A stretch of DNA of 50,133 nt, taken from assembly GCA_012728755.1 (NCBI GenBank), contig JAAYEL010000044.1, positions 1 through 50,133 on the forward strand, written 5' to 3'. The notes beneath the pieces were generated by a model that ran no database searches, had not been told where the DNA came from, and saw only the letters and a list, made by a program, of their open reading frames with translations. The stretch comes from Tissierellia bacterium (GTDB taxonomy: Bacteria > Bacillota > Clostridia > Tissierellales > Peptoniphilaceae). A program made the position numbers and the translations under genes. Shown here one piece after another: positions 1 through 6,686 of the stretch (positions within the stretch are counted from its first letter, which is position 1; each line of letters begins with the position of its first letter).

Positions 1-1
1 T

Positions 2-1957
2 CCATTAACTGGTGCGGATTATGTATATACTATAAAAGAAGATGAAGTTCTTGGATATAGTACGACAATCGATGGATTTAATGTAACAAATACTCAAAAA
101 GTAACAACTCAAGACGTATCGAAAGTATGGATTAATGAAACAGGAGATGAAAATCCAACAGAAGTAACAGCGATCCTACTAAGAGATGGTGAAGAGTATA
201 AAGAAGTAGTATTAAATGAAGAAAATGGTTGGATGTATACATGGGAAGGACTTCCATTAACGGATTTAACTGGTAGAGAATATGTTTATACAGTTGAAGA
301 AAAAGAAGTACCTGGATATACAACAGCTATTGAAGGAAATGTAATCACAAATACTAGAGACATTATAGAAATAGATGTCACTAAGATTTGGGTAGATGAA
401 TCAGGAAATCTTGACAAGCCAGAATCTATTGAGTTCATACTTTATAGAAATGAAGTCGAATATAAGAGATTGGCATTAGCGCAAGATGATGATGAAGATA
501 CTTGGATGGCGACATTTGAAAATCTACCAAAGACTGACTTAGAAGGAAACGACTATATCTACACTATAGATGAAGTATTACCGGCTGGATACGAAAAAGT
601 TATTGAAGAATTTAGTATCACTAATACTAGAATCCTAGTGACTATTCCAGTAACTAAGGTTTGGAAAACTGTTGAAGATAAACTTCCACAACAAATAACA
701 TATAAGTTATTTAGAAATGGAGAAGAGATAGCTGAATATGTAGCAAGTAATCCAGAGTGGAATTATACATTTGAGGTTGATGGACAAGGGCTAAAACTTC
801 CTAAGACAAATCCACTTGATGGTACAGACTATGTATACACTATTACTGAAGAAGTAGTTGATGGATATGAAGTGAGTATCGAAGGCTTTGAAGTAACGAA
901 TACTCAATTGACTACTGAGATTGAAGTTAGCAAGGTTTGGATAAATGGTCCAGATGCAAAAGCGACTATCGAACTTAGAAGATCAGCTGATGATGTAGAA
1001 GATACTGATTTTGTTAGAGTATTTAAAGCGACAAAAGAAGTCACAAAGACTACATTCACTGAATTACCAACACATAATCCTGACGGCGTTGAGTACAAAT
1101 ACTATGTAGTTGAGACTCAAATACCTGAAAACTTTGAAGTAAAATATTTAGAAGATGGGTTAACTGTAGAAAATGAATATGTGATTCCAACAAATGGAAA
1201 AGCTGAAGCGATTAAAGTTTGGGAAAATGCTCCTGAACAAAAACCGACGGTTTGGTTTAAGCTATTTAGACAAATCGAAGGCGCAGAAGCTCAAGCGGTA
1301 CCAGAAACTCCAATTAAAGAACTTGCTAATGGAACTACAGTAGTAGCTTGGGAAGAATTGGAAGAAACTGATATCAATGGAAATCCATATACATTCTCTG
1401 TAAAAGAAGTAAATGAAAAAGGCGAAGACTTTGTTCCAGATCATTATGAAAAGACGGAAACTGGTTTAACGGTAACAAATAAATATTTCGAAAATCCAAA
1501 TATAGAATTTGAAAAGTCAACGAAAGAAAAAGAATATGTTGAAGTTGGACAAGTGATAACTTACCAATTCAGAGTTAAGAATACAGGTGATGTAGTGTTA
1601 ACTAACATAAGACTTACAGATGAAATGCTTGGTATAAAAGACAAACTAATAGCTGAAAAGCTTGAAGCTGGCCAAGAAGTATTATTTGAAGTCACTTATA
1701 AGGTAACTGAAAAGGATATAAAAGCTAAGAACATTAAAAATATAGCTACTATCCACGCAGATACTCCAGTGAAAAAAGATATACCGATAACTACAACAAA
1801 TATCATACCAGCAAATCCAAAACCTAAAGACGATCCAGCACCAAAAACAGGTGATGGTGGTGCAGGCATGTATCTAATTATATTAGGTGCAAGTTCGATT
1901 ATGCTTTATGTATTAGTAATGAACAAGAAAAAAAGTTTCAAAGAAGATGTAAAATAA
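2..1957 (+). CDS. Cna-B repeat surface protein with C-terminal sorting signal (5' partial)
   Basis: The reading frame is open from base 2, so the true start lies upstream of the window; 651 residues are visible. It carries one partial and five full Cna-B-like units. Each begins with a V-x-K-x-W type strand (about 107, 368, 641, 920 and 1202) and most end in a V-T-N-T-type strand; in this family that Lys and Asn commonly form an intramolecular isopeptide bond. Bases about 1500-1800 encode a DUF11/DUF7507-like beta domain (VGQVITYQFRVKNTGD). The C-terminus has an APKTG motif (1838-1852), a hydrophobic helix and a KKK tail, which is a sortase signal with Ala replacing Leu of LPXTG. The protein is probably a wall-linked stalk of an adhesin or pilin whose binding domain lies upstream. 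Confidence 0.9.
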   Translation, partial: PLTGADYVYTIKEDEVLGYSTTIDGFNVTNTQKVTTQDVSKVWINETGDENPTEVTAILLRDGEEYKEVVLNEENGWMYTWEGLPLTDLTGREYVYTVEEKEVPGYTTAIEGNVITNTRDIIEIDVTKIWVDESGNLDKPESIEFILYRNEVEYKRLALAQDDDEDTWMATFENLPKTDLEGNDYIYTIDEVLPAGYEKVIEEFSITNTRILVTIPVTKVWKTVEDKLPQQITYKLFRNGEEIAEYVASNPEWNYTFEVDGQGLKLPKTNPLDGTDYVYTITEEVVDGYEVSIEGFEVTNTQLTTEIEVSKVWINGPDAKATIELRRSADDVEDTDFVRVFKATKEVTKTTFTELPTHNPDGVEYKYYVVETQIPENFEVKYLEDGLTVENEYVIPTNGKAEAIKVWENAPEQKPTVWFKLFRQIEGAEAQAVPETPIKELANGTTVVAWEELEETDINGNPYTFSVKEVNEKGEDFVPDHYEKTETGLTVTNKYFENPNIEFEKSTKEKEYVEVGQVITYQFRVKNTGDVVLTNIRLTDEMLGIKDKLIAEKLEAGQEVLFEVTYKVTEKDIKAKNIKNIATIHADTPVKKDIPITTTNIIPANPKPKDDPAPKTGDGGAGMYLIILGASSIMLYVLVMNKKKSFKEDVK

Positions 1958-1983
1958 TCAAGTGATTGATTAATAGACAGATG

Positions 1984-2012
1984 ATAACGGCAGGGATTTC
2001 CTTGCCGTTATT
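1984..2012 (+). terminator. Terminator after the surface protein gene
   Basis: A 9-bp stem ATAACGGCA/TGCCGTTAT (1984-1992 with 2003-2011) sits 27 bp after the stop codon. The following T run is weak and interrupted. Confidence 0.7.
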
Positions 2013-2203
2013 AATGTTTACAGGCATGTATTAACAAAAAGATTTATTTGAATGTAAATGTGACTTTGATTGATGTCAGAGACTTTCTAAACTTGAAATT
2101 TAGAGGAAAAAGGTAGATAATTAAAGGGTGGATTATTTGTAAAATGCTCGAAAATACATTTCACAGGGCAGATTTAAAAACGTGTATTTTACACAATTAT
2201 CTA
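2013..2203. other. Intergenic stretch with no recognised gene
   Basis: No coding frame or known RNA is apparent between the surface-protein terminator and the rpmG promoter. The only structure seen is a loose inverted repeat, AAAATACA (2151-2158) with TGTATTTT (2183-2190), just upstream of the promoter. It could be an operator or chance in AT-rich DNA. Confidence 0.4.
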
Positions 2204-2232
2204 TTGACTTAATGGAATAATTAATATAAAAT
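2204..2232 (+). promoter_or_regulatory. Promoter of rpmG-secE-nusG-rplKA
   Basis: A -35 TTGACT (2204-2209) and a -10 TAAAAT (2227-2232) are separated by 17 bp. An alternative -10, TATAAA, lies two bases upstream. It is the only clear promoter before rpmG. Confidence 0.7.
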
Positions 2233-2282
2233 GTATTGATGTATCAGTATGCCGACTGATAATTTTTACGTAGGAGGTAAAC

Positions 2283-2432
2283 ATGAGAGATAAAGTAAAG
2301 CTTGCTTGTACTGAATGCAAGAACAGAAACTACGATACTATGAAAAACAAGAAGGTAACAACTGGAAGAATTGAATTAAATAAGTATTGCAAATTCTGTC
2401 AAAAGCATACACTACACAGAGAAACTAAGTAG
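2283..2432 (+). CDS. rpmG: 50S ribosomal protein L33, zinc-binding type
   Basis: A 49-residue protein of normal L33 length. It has two CxxC pairs (Cys9/Cys12 and Cys36/Cys39), which mark the zinc-binding form rather than the zinc-free paralogue that replaces it under zinc limitation in some Firmicutes. An AGGAGG site lies just upstream. It is first in the rpmG-secE-nusG-rplK-rplA cluster, a common Firmicute order. The gene is too short to be found by ORF length alone and was identified from its sequence. Confidence 0.96.
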   Translation: MRDKVKLACTECKNRNYDTMKNKKVTTGRIELNKYCKFCQKHTLHRETK

Positions 2433-2441
2433 GAGGATGAC

Positions 2442-2630
2442 ATGACTGAAAGAAAATCTAAAAAAGGGTTTTTTAAGGGTATCAAATCTGAATTTAAGAA
2501 AATTGTATGGCCAACTAAAAAAGAAACTATAACAGCTACATCAGTTGTTTTAGCAGGATTAGTTGTTATGTCAGCGATCATCAAGGTTATTGACGTTGTA
2601 TTAAGATTTTTCTTAAATTTAGCTGTATAA
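2442..2630 (+). CDS. secE: Preprotein translocase subunit SecE
   Basis: A 62-residue protein typical of short Gram-positive SecE. A basic amphipathic N-terminus (residues 1-30) contains the family signature around F-K-K-I-V-W-P-T, followed by one transmembrane helix (about 34-58). SecE clamps SecY in the membrane translocon. The gene begins 9 bp after rpmG with an AGGAGG site and is followed by nusG, the classical order. Confidence 0.96.
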   Translation: MTERKSKKGFFKGIKSEFKKIVWPTKKETITATSVVLAGLVVMSAIIKVIDVVLRFFLNLAV

Positions 2631-2645
2631 GAGAGGAGCAATATT

Positions 2646-3215
2646 TTGCAAATGGACAATATAAACGACAATATTAGAGAGAAAGATGCAAAGTGGTATG
2701 TTGTTCACACTTATTCAGGATACGAAAACAAAGTAAAAGAGAAGATTGAAAGTATGATTGAAAACGGGAAAGCAGCTGATGTTTTCAGAGTAGCAGTCCC
2801 AATGGAAGAGTATGAAGATACAAAAGGCGGGAAAAAAGTTATAAAAGAACGCAAAATTTTCCCAGGATATGTGCTAATAAAGATGACGATAAATCCAAGA
2901 AACTGGTATTTGATAAGAAATACTAGAGGAGTTACAGGATTTGTTGGACCCGACTCAGAACCAGTGCCTCTAACAAAAAGAGAGATTAAAGAATTTGGAG
3001 TAGAGGGCAAACAGAGCATTCAGGTCAAGGTTAAGCCTGAAGATTTGGGTATTTCAATTGGAGAAACCATAGAAGTGGTTTCAGGAAGCTTTGAAGGCTT
3101 CGATGCAGTAGTTGAAGATATCAACTACGAAAAAGGTTTTGTAAAAGCGATTATAAATATGTTTGGAAGAGATACTTCATCAGAAATAGAATTTACAGAT
3201 ATCGAAAAAAAATAA
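2646..3215 (+). CDS. nusG: Transcription termination/antitermination protein NusG
   Basis: 189 residues with an NGN domain (about 16-125, beginning KWYVVHTYSGYE) and a C-terminal KOW domain (about 138-189, GETIEVVSGSFEGFDAVV). NusG binds RNA polymerase and modulates pausing and coupling to translation. The start is probably TTG at 2646: AGGAG (2634-2638) is 7 bases from it, against 13 bases from the in-frame ATG at 2652. Neither choice affects the domains. Confidence 0.96.
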   Translation: MQMDNINDNIREKDAKWYVVHTYSGYENKVKEKIESMIENGKAADVFRVAVPMEEYEDTKGGKKVIKERKIFPGYVLIKMTINPRNWYLIRNTRGVTGFVGPDSEPVPLTKREIKEFGVEGKQSIQVKVKPEDLGISIGETIEVVSGSFEGFDAVVEDINYEKGFVKAIINMFGRDTSSEIEFTDIEKK

Positions 3216-3249
3216 TTTTAATACAAGATTAAGATTAACATATATGCGA

Positions 3250-3274
3250 GTGGGAGGGTAACCGCCAACACCAC
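3250..3274 (+). promoter_or_regulatory. Putative L1-binding leader upstream of rplK
   Basis: GTGG (3250-3253) pairs with CCAC (3271-3274), enclosing GGAGGG opposite CC and an A/C-rich bulge. This imitates the base of the 23S rRNA L1 stalk, which contains GGUGGGAGG paired across an asymmetric loop with ACCACC. L1 represses the rplK-rplA operon in E. coli by binding such a mimic. That it does so here is inferred from the resemblance. Confidence 0.65.
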
Positions 3275-3296
3275 ATTAGTTATTTAGGAGGATATA

Positions 3297-3722
3297 ATGG
3301 CTAAGAAAGTTCAAGCAATGATTAAATTACAAATACCAGCAGGAAAAGCAACACCTGCACCACCAGTAGGTACAGCGTTAGGACCTCATGGTTTGAATAT
3401 AATGGAATTCACAAAAGCTTTTAACGCAAGAACACAAGAACAAATAGGTCTTATTATTCCAGTAGTTATTACTGTATATGCAGACAGATCATTTACATTT
3501 ATCACAAAGACTCCACCAGCGCCAGTATTAATAAAGAAGGCTCTTGGATTGGATAGTGGTTCAGCTGAACCTAACAAGACAAAAGTTGGAAAACTTACAA
3601 AAGCTCAAGTTAGAGAAATAGCTGAAACAAAAATGCCTGACTTAAATGCAGCAAGCATTGAAGCAGCTGAAAGAATGATTGAAGGTACTGCAAGATCAAT
3701 GGGGATTACTGTAGAAGAATAG
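3297..3722 (+). CDS. rplK: 50S ribosomal protein L11
   Basis: A full-length 141-residue L11. The N-terminal domain contains the [17 protein letters not shown] loop that contacts the L7/L12 stalk base and GTPase factors. The C-terminal domain (about 75-141) binds the 23S GTPase-associated region. An AGGAGG site precedes ATG. The stop codon overlaps the first base of a second putative L1-binding hairpin ahead of rplA. Confidence 0.98.
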   Translation: MAKKVQAMIKLQIPAGKATPAPPVGTALGPHGLNIMEFTKAFNARTQEQIGLIIPVVITVYADRSFTFITKTPPAPVLIKKALGLDSGSAEPNKTKVGKLTKAQVREIAETKMPDLNAASIEAAERMIEGTARSMGITVEE

Positions 3723-3744
3723 TGGGAGGATTTCCGATTACCAC
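3722..3744 (+). promoter_or_regulatory. Second putative L1-binding hairpin, rplK-rplA junction
   Basis: GTGG (3722-3725) pairs with CCAC (3741-3744); inside, GGA pairs with TCC across a purine/pyrimidine asymmetric loop. It shares the GTGGGAGG core with the element before rplK and ends just before the rplA ribosome site. It could allow L1 to control rplA translation separately from rplK. Confidence 0.6.
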
Positions 3745-3756
3745 AAGGAGGATAAT

Positions 3757-4464
3757 ATGGCAAAATTAGGAAAAAGATACGAAGAAGTAGCAAAATTAGT
3801 AAATAAAGAAAATCTTTATGATATAGCAGAAGCAGTTCAATTAGTAAAAGAAACTGCGAAAGCAAAATTTGACGAAACAATCGAATTACACATCAAACTT
3901 GGTGTTGATTCAAGACATGCTGACCAACAAGTTAGAAATACAGTAGTACTTCCAAATGGAACAGGTAAGACTGTAAGAGTAGCAGTATTTGCTAAGGGTG
4001 ACAAAGCTCAAGAAGCTTTAGATGCTGGTGCAGATTTTGCTGGTGAAGAACTTATTGAAAAAGTACAAAAAGAAAACTGGTTAGATTTCGATACAGCTAT
4101 CGCTACACCAGACATGATGGGTCAAGTAGGTAAGATAGGTAGAGTATTAGGACCTAGAGGTCTTATGCCAAACCCTAAGACTGGAACAGTTACATTTGAT
4201 GTAGCAAAAGCAGTTCAAGAAGCTAAATCAGGTAAGGTTGAATACAGAACAGATAAACAAAATATCGTTCACGTAGCAATCGGTAAAGCAAGCTTCTCAG
4301 TAGAAGCATTAGAAGAAAACTTAATGACTCTTATGAAAGCAGTTATTAAAGATAAACCAGCTTCATCAAAAGGTAGATATTTAAGATCAGTAACATTAAC
4401 AAGCACAATGGGACCTGGAATTAAATTAAACGGACCTAAGATAATGGAAGCAGCTGGAAAATAA
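3757..4464 (+). CDS. rplA: 50S ribosomal protein L1
   Basis: 235 residues, normal for bacterial L1. The signature [18 protein letters not shown] (about residues 128-145) contacts rRNA. L1 forms the mobile stalk near the E site and is the likely autogenous repressor acting on the two GTGGGAGG hairpins upstream. An AAGGAGG site lies directly before ATG. The gene ends shortly before a separate rplJ promoter. Confidence 0.98.
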   Translation: MAKLGKRYEEVAKLVNKENLYDIAEAVQLVKETAKAKFDETIELHIKLGVDSRHADQQVRNTVVLPNGTGKTVRVAVFAKGDKAQEALDAGADFAGEELIEKVQKENWLDFDTAIATPDMMGQVGKIGRVLGPRGLMPNPKTGTVTFDVAKAVQEAKSGKVEYRTDKQNIVHVAIGKASFSVEALEENLMTLMKAVIKDKPASSKGRYLRSVTLTSTMGPGIKLNGPKIMEAAGK

Positions 4465-4484
4465 TCAAAACTTTAGATTTAAAG

Positions 4485-4513
4485 TTGCAATTAAACAACA
4501 AAAGTGCTATACT
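4485..4513 (+). promoter_or_regulatory. Promoter of rplJ-rplL
   Basis: TTGCAA (4485-4490) and TATACT (4508-4513) are spaced by exactly 17 bp. This separates rplJL expression from the rplKA operon and places the L10 leader and the repeat-bearing region in the 5' untranslated RNA. Confidence 0.75.
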
Positions 4514-4532
4514 TTTGATGTTAATTAAATAG

Positions 4533-4580
4533 GCTACCAAAGACCGTAGGGGGGAGACCTTAATAATCCTACGTAGGTTC
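4533..4580 (+). ncRNA. Ribosomal protein L10 leader
   Basis: The sequence has the conserved L10-leader elements: CCAAAGACCGTAGG followed by the complementary CCTACG and GTAGGT segments, 28 bp downstream of the rplJL -10 box. In this RNA family, L10 in complex with L7/L12 binds a kink-turn and represses its own operon. A terminator-type hairpin follows at 4598-4630. Confidence 0.85.
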
Positions 4581-4597
4581 AAGTATAAGAAATTACT

Positions 4598-4630
4598 ATC
4601 TCCTTGTGTCTTTGCATAAGGAGATTTTTG
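4598..4630 (+). terminator. Attenuator of the L10 leader
   Basis: ATCTCCTT (4598-4605) pairs perfectly with AAGGAGAT (4618-4625), followed by a short T run. It lies between the L10 leader and rplJ, so it probably acts as a regulated terminator. The AAGGAGAT arm also resembles a ribosome site, but no gene starts there. Confidence 0.75.
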
Positions 4631-4889
4631 TTGACCTAACCAGGTACCCAGCTGTTTGGAACAAACAGCTGGAACCTTAGGTAGGTCATACGCAACCTGA
4701 GGCCCAAGAGAAACGACCGAATAGGGAGTTTCGAGTGGAGAGCCGAAGACTGCGCGTTGACATTATCGATGGAATAAAACATTTCACAAGGTAGGTCATA
4801 CGCAACCTGAGGCCCAAGAGAAACGACCGAATAAGGGGACGATTGGACTTTGCGTATATAGATTGTAATCATTTCGTGTAGCCAACAAA
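4627..4889. repeat. Structured repeat-bearing element in the rplJ leader (unidentified)
   Basis: This stretch is visibly less AT-rich than its surroundings. It contains: (a) an 11-bp perfect hairpin (4648-4658 with 4662-4672, GAA loop), flanked by AGGT/ACCT and CCTA/TAGG pairings; (b) an identical 45-bp direct repeat at 4679-4723 and 4789-4833, period 110; (c) imperfect ends in inverted orientation, TTTGTTG (4627-4633) and CAACAAA (4883-4889), the latter abutting the rplJ ribosome site. No convincing gene is present. It could be an inserted repeat element or a clade-specific leader RNA; I do not recognise it. Confidence 0.6.
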
Positions 4890-4902
4890 GGAGAGGTGAA
4901 CA

Positions 4903-5436
4903 GTGAAAGAAGCAAAATTAGCTCATAAGCAAGAGGTAATTAGCGAGATCAAAGAAGCTATTCAAAACTCTAAATCTGTTACTATTGTTGAGTATCGTGG
5001 TCTTAACGTTGCTAACGTTACAGAACTAAGAAATCAATATAGAAACTCAAATTCAACATACAAAGTTTACAAAAATACTATGGTAAGCATAGCATTACAA
5101 GAACTTGGTTATGAAGGATTTGAAGAATATCTTGTAGGACCTAATGGATTTGTTTTCAGTAATGAAGATATGGTTCAAGGACCTAAAGTAACAACAGAAT
5201 TTAGCAAAAAACATGATAAGCTTGTTGTAAAAGGTGGTTTACTTGACGGCAAAGTATTAAATGCTGATGAAGTACAAGCACTAGCTAAGTTACCAACTAA
5301 GGAAGTATTAATAGCGATGGCTTTAGGTGGATTGAATGCACCTATTCAAGGTTTCGCAAGTGCATTAAACGGAATTATCGCAAAATTAGTTTATGCATTA
5401 GACGCAGTAAAAGAAAAACAAGAACAAAACGCATAA
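4903..5436 (+). CDS. rplJ: 50S ribosomal protein L10
   Basis: 177 residues, typical for L10. An N-terminal rRNA-binding domain (VTIVEYRGLNVANVTELR) is followed by a long C-terminal helix that anchors L7/L12 dimers. The start is GTG, with AAAGGAGAGG ending 6 bases upstream; this ribosome site sits against the right edge of the leader repeat element, so folding of that RNA could control access to it. rplL follows 24 bp downstream. Confidence 0.97.
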   Translation: MKEAKLAHKQEVISEIKEAIQNSKSVTIVEYRGLNVANVTELRNQYRNSNSTYKVYKNTMVSIALQELGYEGFEEYLVGPNGFVFSNEDMVQGPKVTTEFSKKHDKLVVKGGLLDGKVLNADEVQALAKLPTKEVLIAMALGGLNAPIQGFASALNGIIAKLVYALDAVKEKQEQNA

Positions 5437-5460
5437 TTATATTAAACGGAGGATTTGAAA

Positions 5461-5844
5461 ATGTCAGATAAAGTATTAAATTTAGTAGAAGAAGTAAAGG
5501 CTCTTACAGTATTAGAGTTATCAGAATTAGTTAAAGCATTAGAAGAAGAATTTGGTGTATCAGCACAAGCTCCAGTTGCAGCAGTAGCAGCAGCTCCAGC
5601 AGCAGGTGCAGAAGCAGCTGAAGAAGCTGAACAAACTGAATTCGACGTAGTATTAGAATCAGCTGGTTCATCAAAAGTTAACGTAATTAAAGTAGTTAAA
5701 GAAGTTACTGGATTAGGATTAAAAGAAGCTAAAGGTTTAGTAGACGAAGCTCCTAAAGCGGTAAAAGAAAAAGTTTCTAAAGATGAAGCTGAAGCAATCA
5801 AAGCTAAATTAGAAGAAGCTGGAGCTACTGTAGAAGTAAAATAG
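5461..5844 (+). CDS. rplL: 50S ribosomal protein L7/L12
   Basis: 127 residues in the classical arrangement: an N-terminal dimerisation domain (1-35), an Ala-rich hinge (about 36-60, [18 protein letters not shown]) and a C-terminal factor-binding domain ([20 protein letters not shown]). ATG at 5461 is 7 bases from GGAGG; the TTG two codons upstream is too close. rpoB does not follow, although it commonly does in bacteria; a terminator and hairpin array follow instead. Confidence 0.98.
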   Translation: MSDKVLNLVEEVKALTVLELSELVKALEEEFGVSAQAPVAAVAAAPAAGAEAAEEAEQTEFDVVLESAGSSKVNVIKVVKEVTGLGLKEAKGLVDEAPKAVKEKVSKDEAEAIKAKLEEAGATVEVK

Positions 5845-5863
5845 TTTAATTAACAAAAACTCA

Positions 5864-5900
5864 AACATCAGAGAGGATATCCTTTCTGATGTTTTTTTTG
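5864..5900 (+). terminator. Terminator after rplL
   Basis: AACATCAGA pairs with TCTGATGTT around the self-complementary AGGATATCCT, followed by eight T residues. The ACATCAGA/TCTGATGT arms match the arms of hairpin array 2 at 17893-18198. Confidence 0.92.
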
Positions 5901-5909
5901 TGTGAATAC

Positions 5910-6233
5910 AAAGGAAGATTTAGGATCTGTAAGTATTCGAATAAATGTCTGGTCCTAAGAGAAATACAGGATTCGGCAAACTCTTAGGGCAAAAATCACC
6001 ACTTGGGTCCTAAGAGAAATGCATTATACCCTAAACTCTTAGGACATGGACCACCCATCCGGTCCTAAGAACTTTTCATTTTTAGCTACACTCTTAGGAC
6101 TGACATCAAATTTTGGTCCTAAGAACTTTTAGTTTTCAAGCAAACTCTTAGGACCCAACTCGATTTAAGGTCCTAAGAGCTTACTACATTTCACAAAACT
6201 CTTAGGACTAGGGCTTATTAAAGGAAGATTTAG
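5910..6233. repeat. Hairpin array 1: five 39-nt inverted-repeat units between direct repeats
   Basis: Five units each have a 10-base arm GTCCTAAGAG, 19 intervening bases and the reverse arm CTCTTAGGAC. They lie at 5952-5990, 6007-6045, 6062-6100, 6116-6154 and 6170-6208, with spacers of 16, 16, 15 and 15 bases (period 54-55). Loops and spacers are largely unrelated, whereas arms are nearly invariant: one G-T pair in unit 1 and an A-C closing mismatch in units 3 and 4. A perfect 14-bp direct repeat, AAAGGAAGATTTAG, brackets the array at 5910-5923 and 6220-6233. No coding potential is seen. The function is unknown. Confidence 0.9.
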
Positions 6234-6624
6234 TTTTGCTAAATCTCATATTTTGAATTTATAACTTTTCTATTTAGTTCGGTAAAGGCCAGGTAAAATG
6301 CTTGTAAAATCAAATATACATAAATTAATGAATATATTTGATGTAAAGTTGGTCATTTGTTGATTTTACATATATTTTATAAGGGAAATATGCAAGTTTC
6401 GTGAATATTGCGTATTTCGATAATGCATATTAGAAAATAACAATATATCATAAATATAAGGTAAGCGATTTCCTAAACTTATTTAATATATTTAGAAACA
6501 TTAACAAAACGTTGATATCATCGAAGTTAAAAGTACTAAACAAGTCTTTAGTGGATTAATACGACTATAAATATTACATAAAATTAATTAAAACATTCAA
6601 ATCATTCAATTTTTATAAATAAAG
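6234..6624. other. Long AT-rich upstream region of oppA, no gene seen
   Basis: The right-hand array boundary forms a small hairpin, AGATTTAG/CTAAATCT (6226-6246). Beyond it I see only AT-rich DNA with no coding frame, up to the oppA promoter. A regulator such as a CodY-type protein could bind here, but no site is clear enough to call. Confidence 0.4.
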
Positions 6625-6653
6625 TTGACTAAAAATAGATACGTCACTATAAT
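6625..6653 (+). promoter_or_regulatory. Promoter of the opp operon
   Basis: TTGACT (6625-6630) and a perfect TATAAT (6648-6653) have a 17-bp spacer. The oppA start is 33 bp downstream of the -10, with GGGAGG in between. Confidence 0.88.
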
Positions 6654-6686
6654 TAAGTTTAATAATAAAAACTGGGAGGAAATCTT

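Noticed and set aside
4636..4872. 78-residue minus-strand reading frame
   Set aside because: It lies inside the repeat-bearing rplJ leader, has no ribosome site and no recognisable protein features, and is explained by the low stop frequency of the more G+C-rich element.
5910..6233. CRISPR array
   Set aside because: The repeated element is only 10 bases and alternates in orientation, the loops and spacers are 15-19 bases, and no cas gene is in the window.
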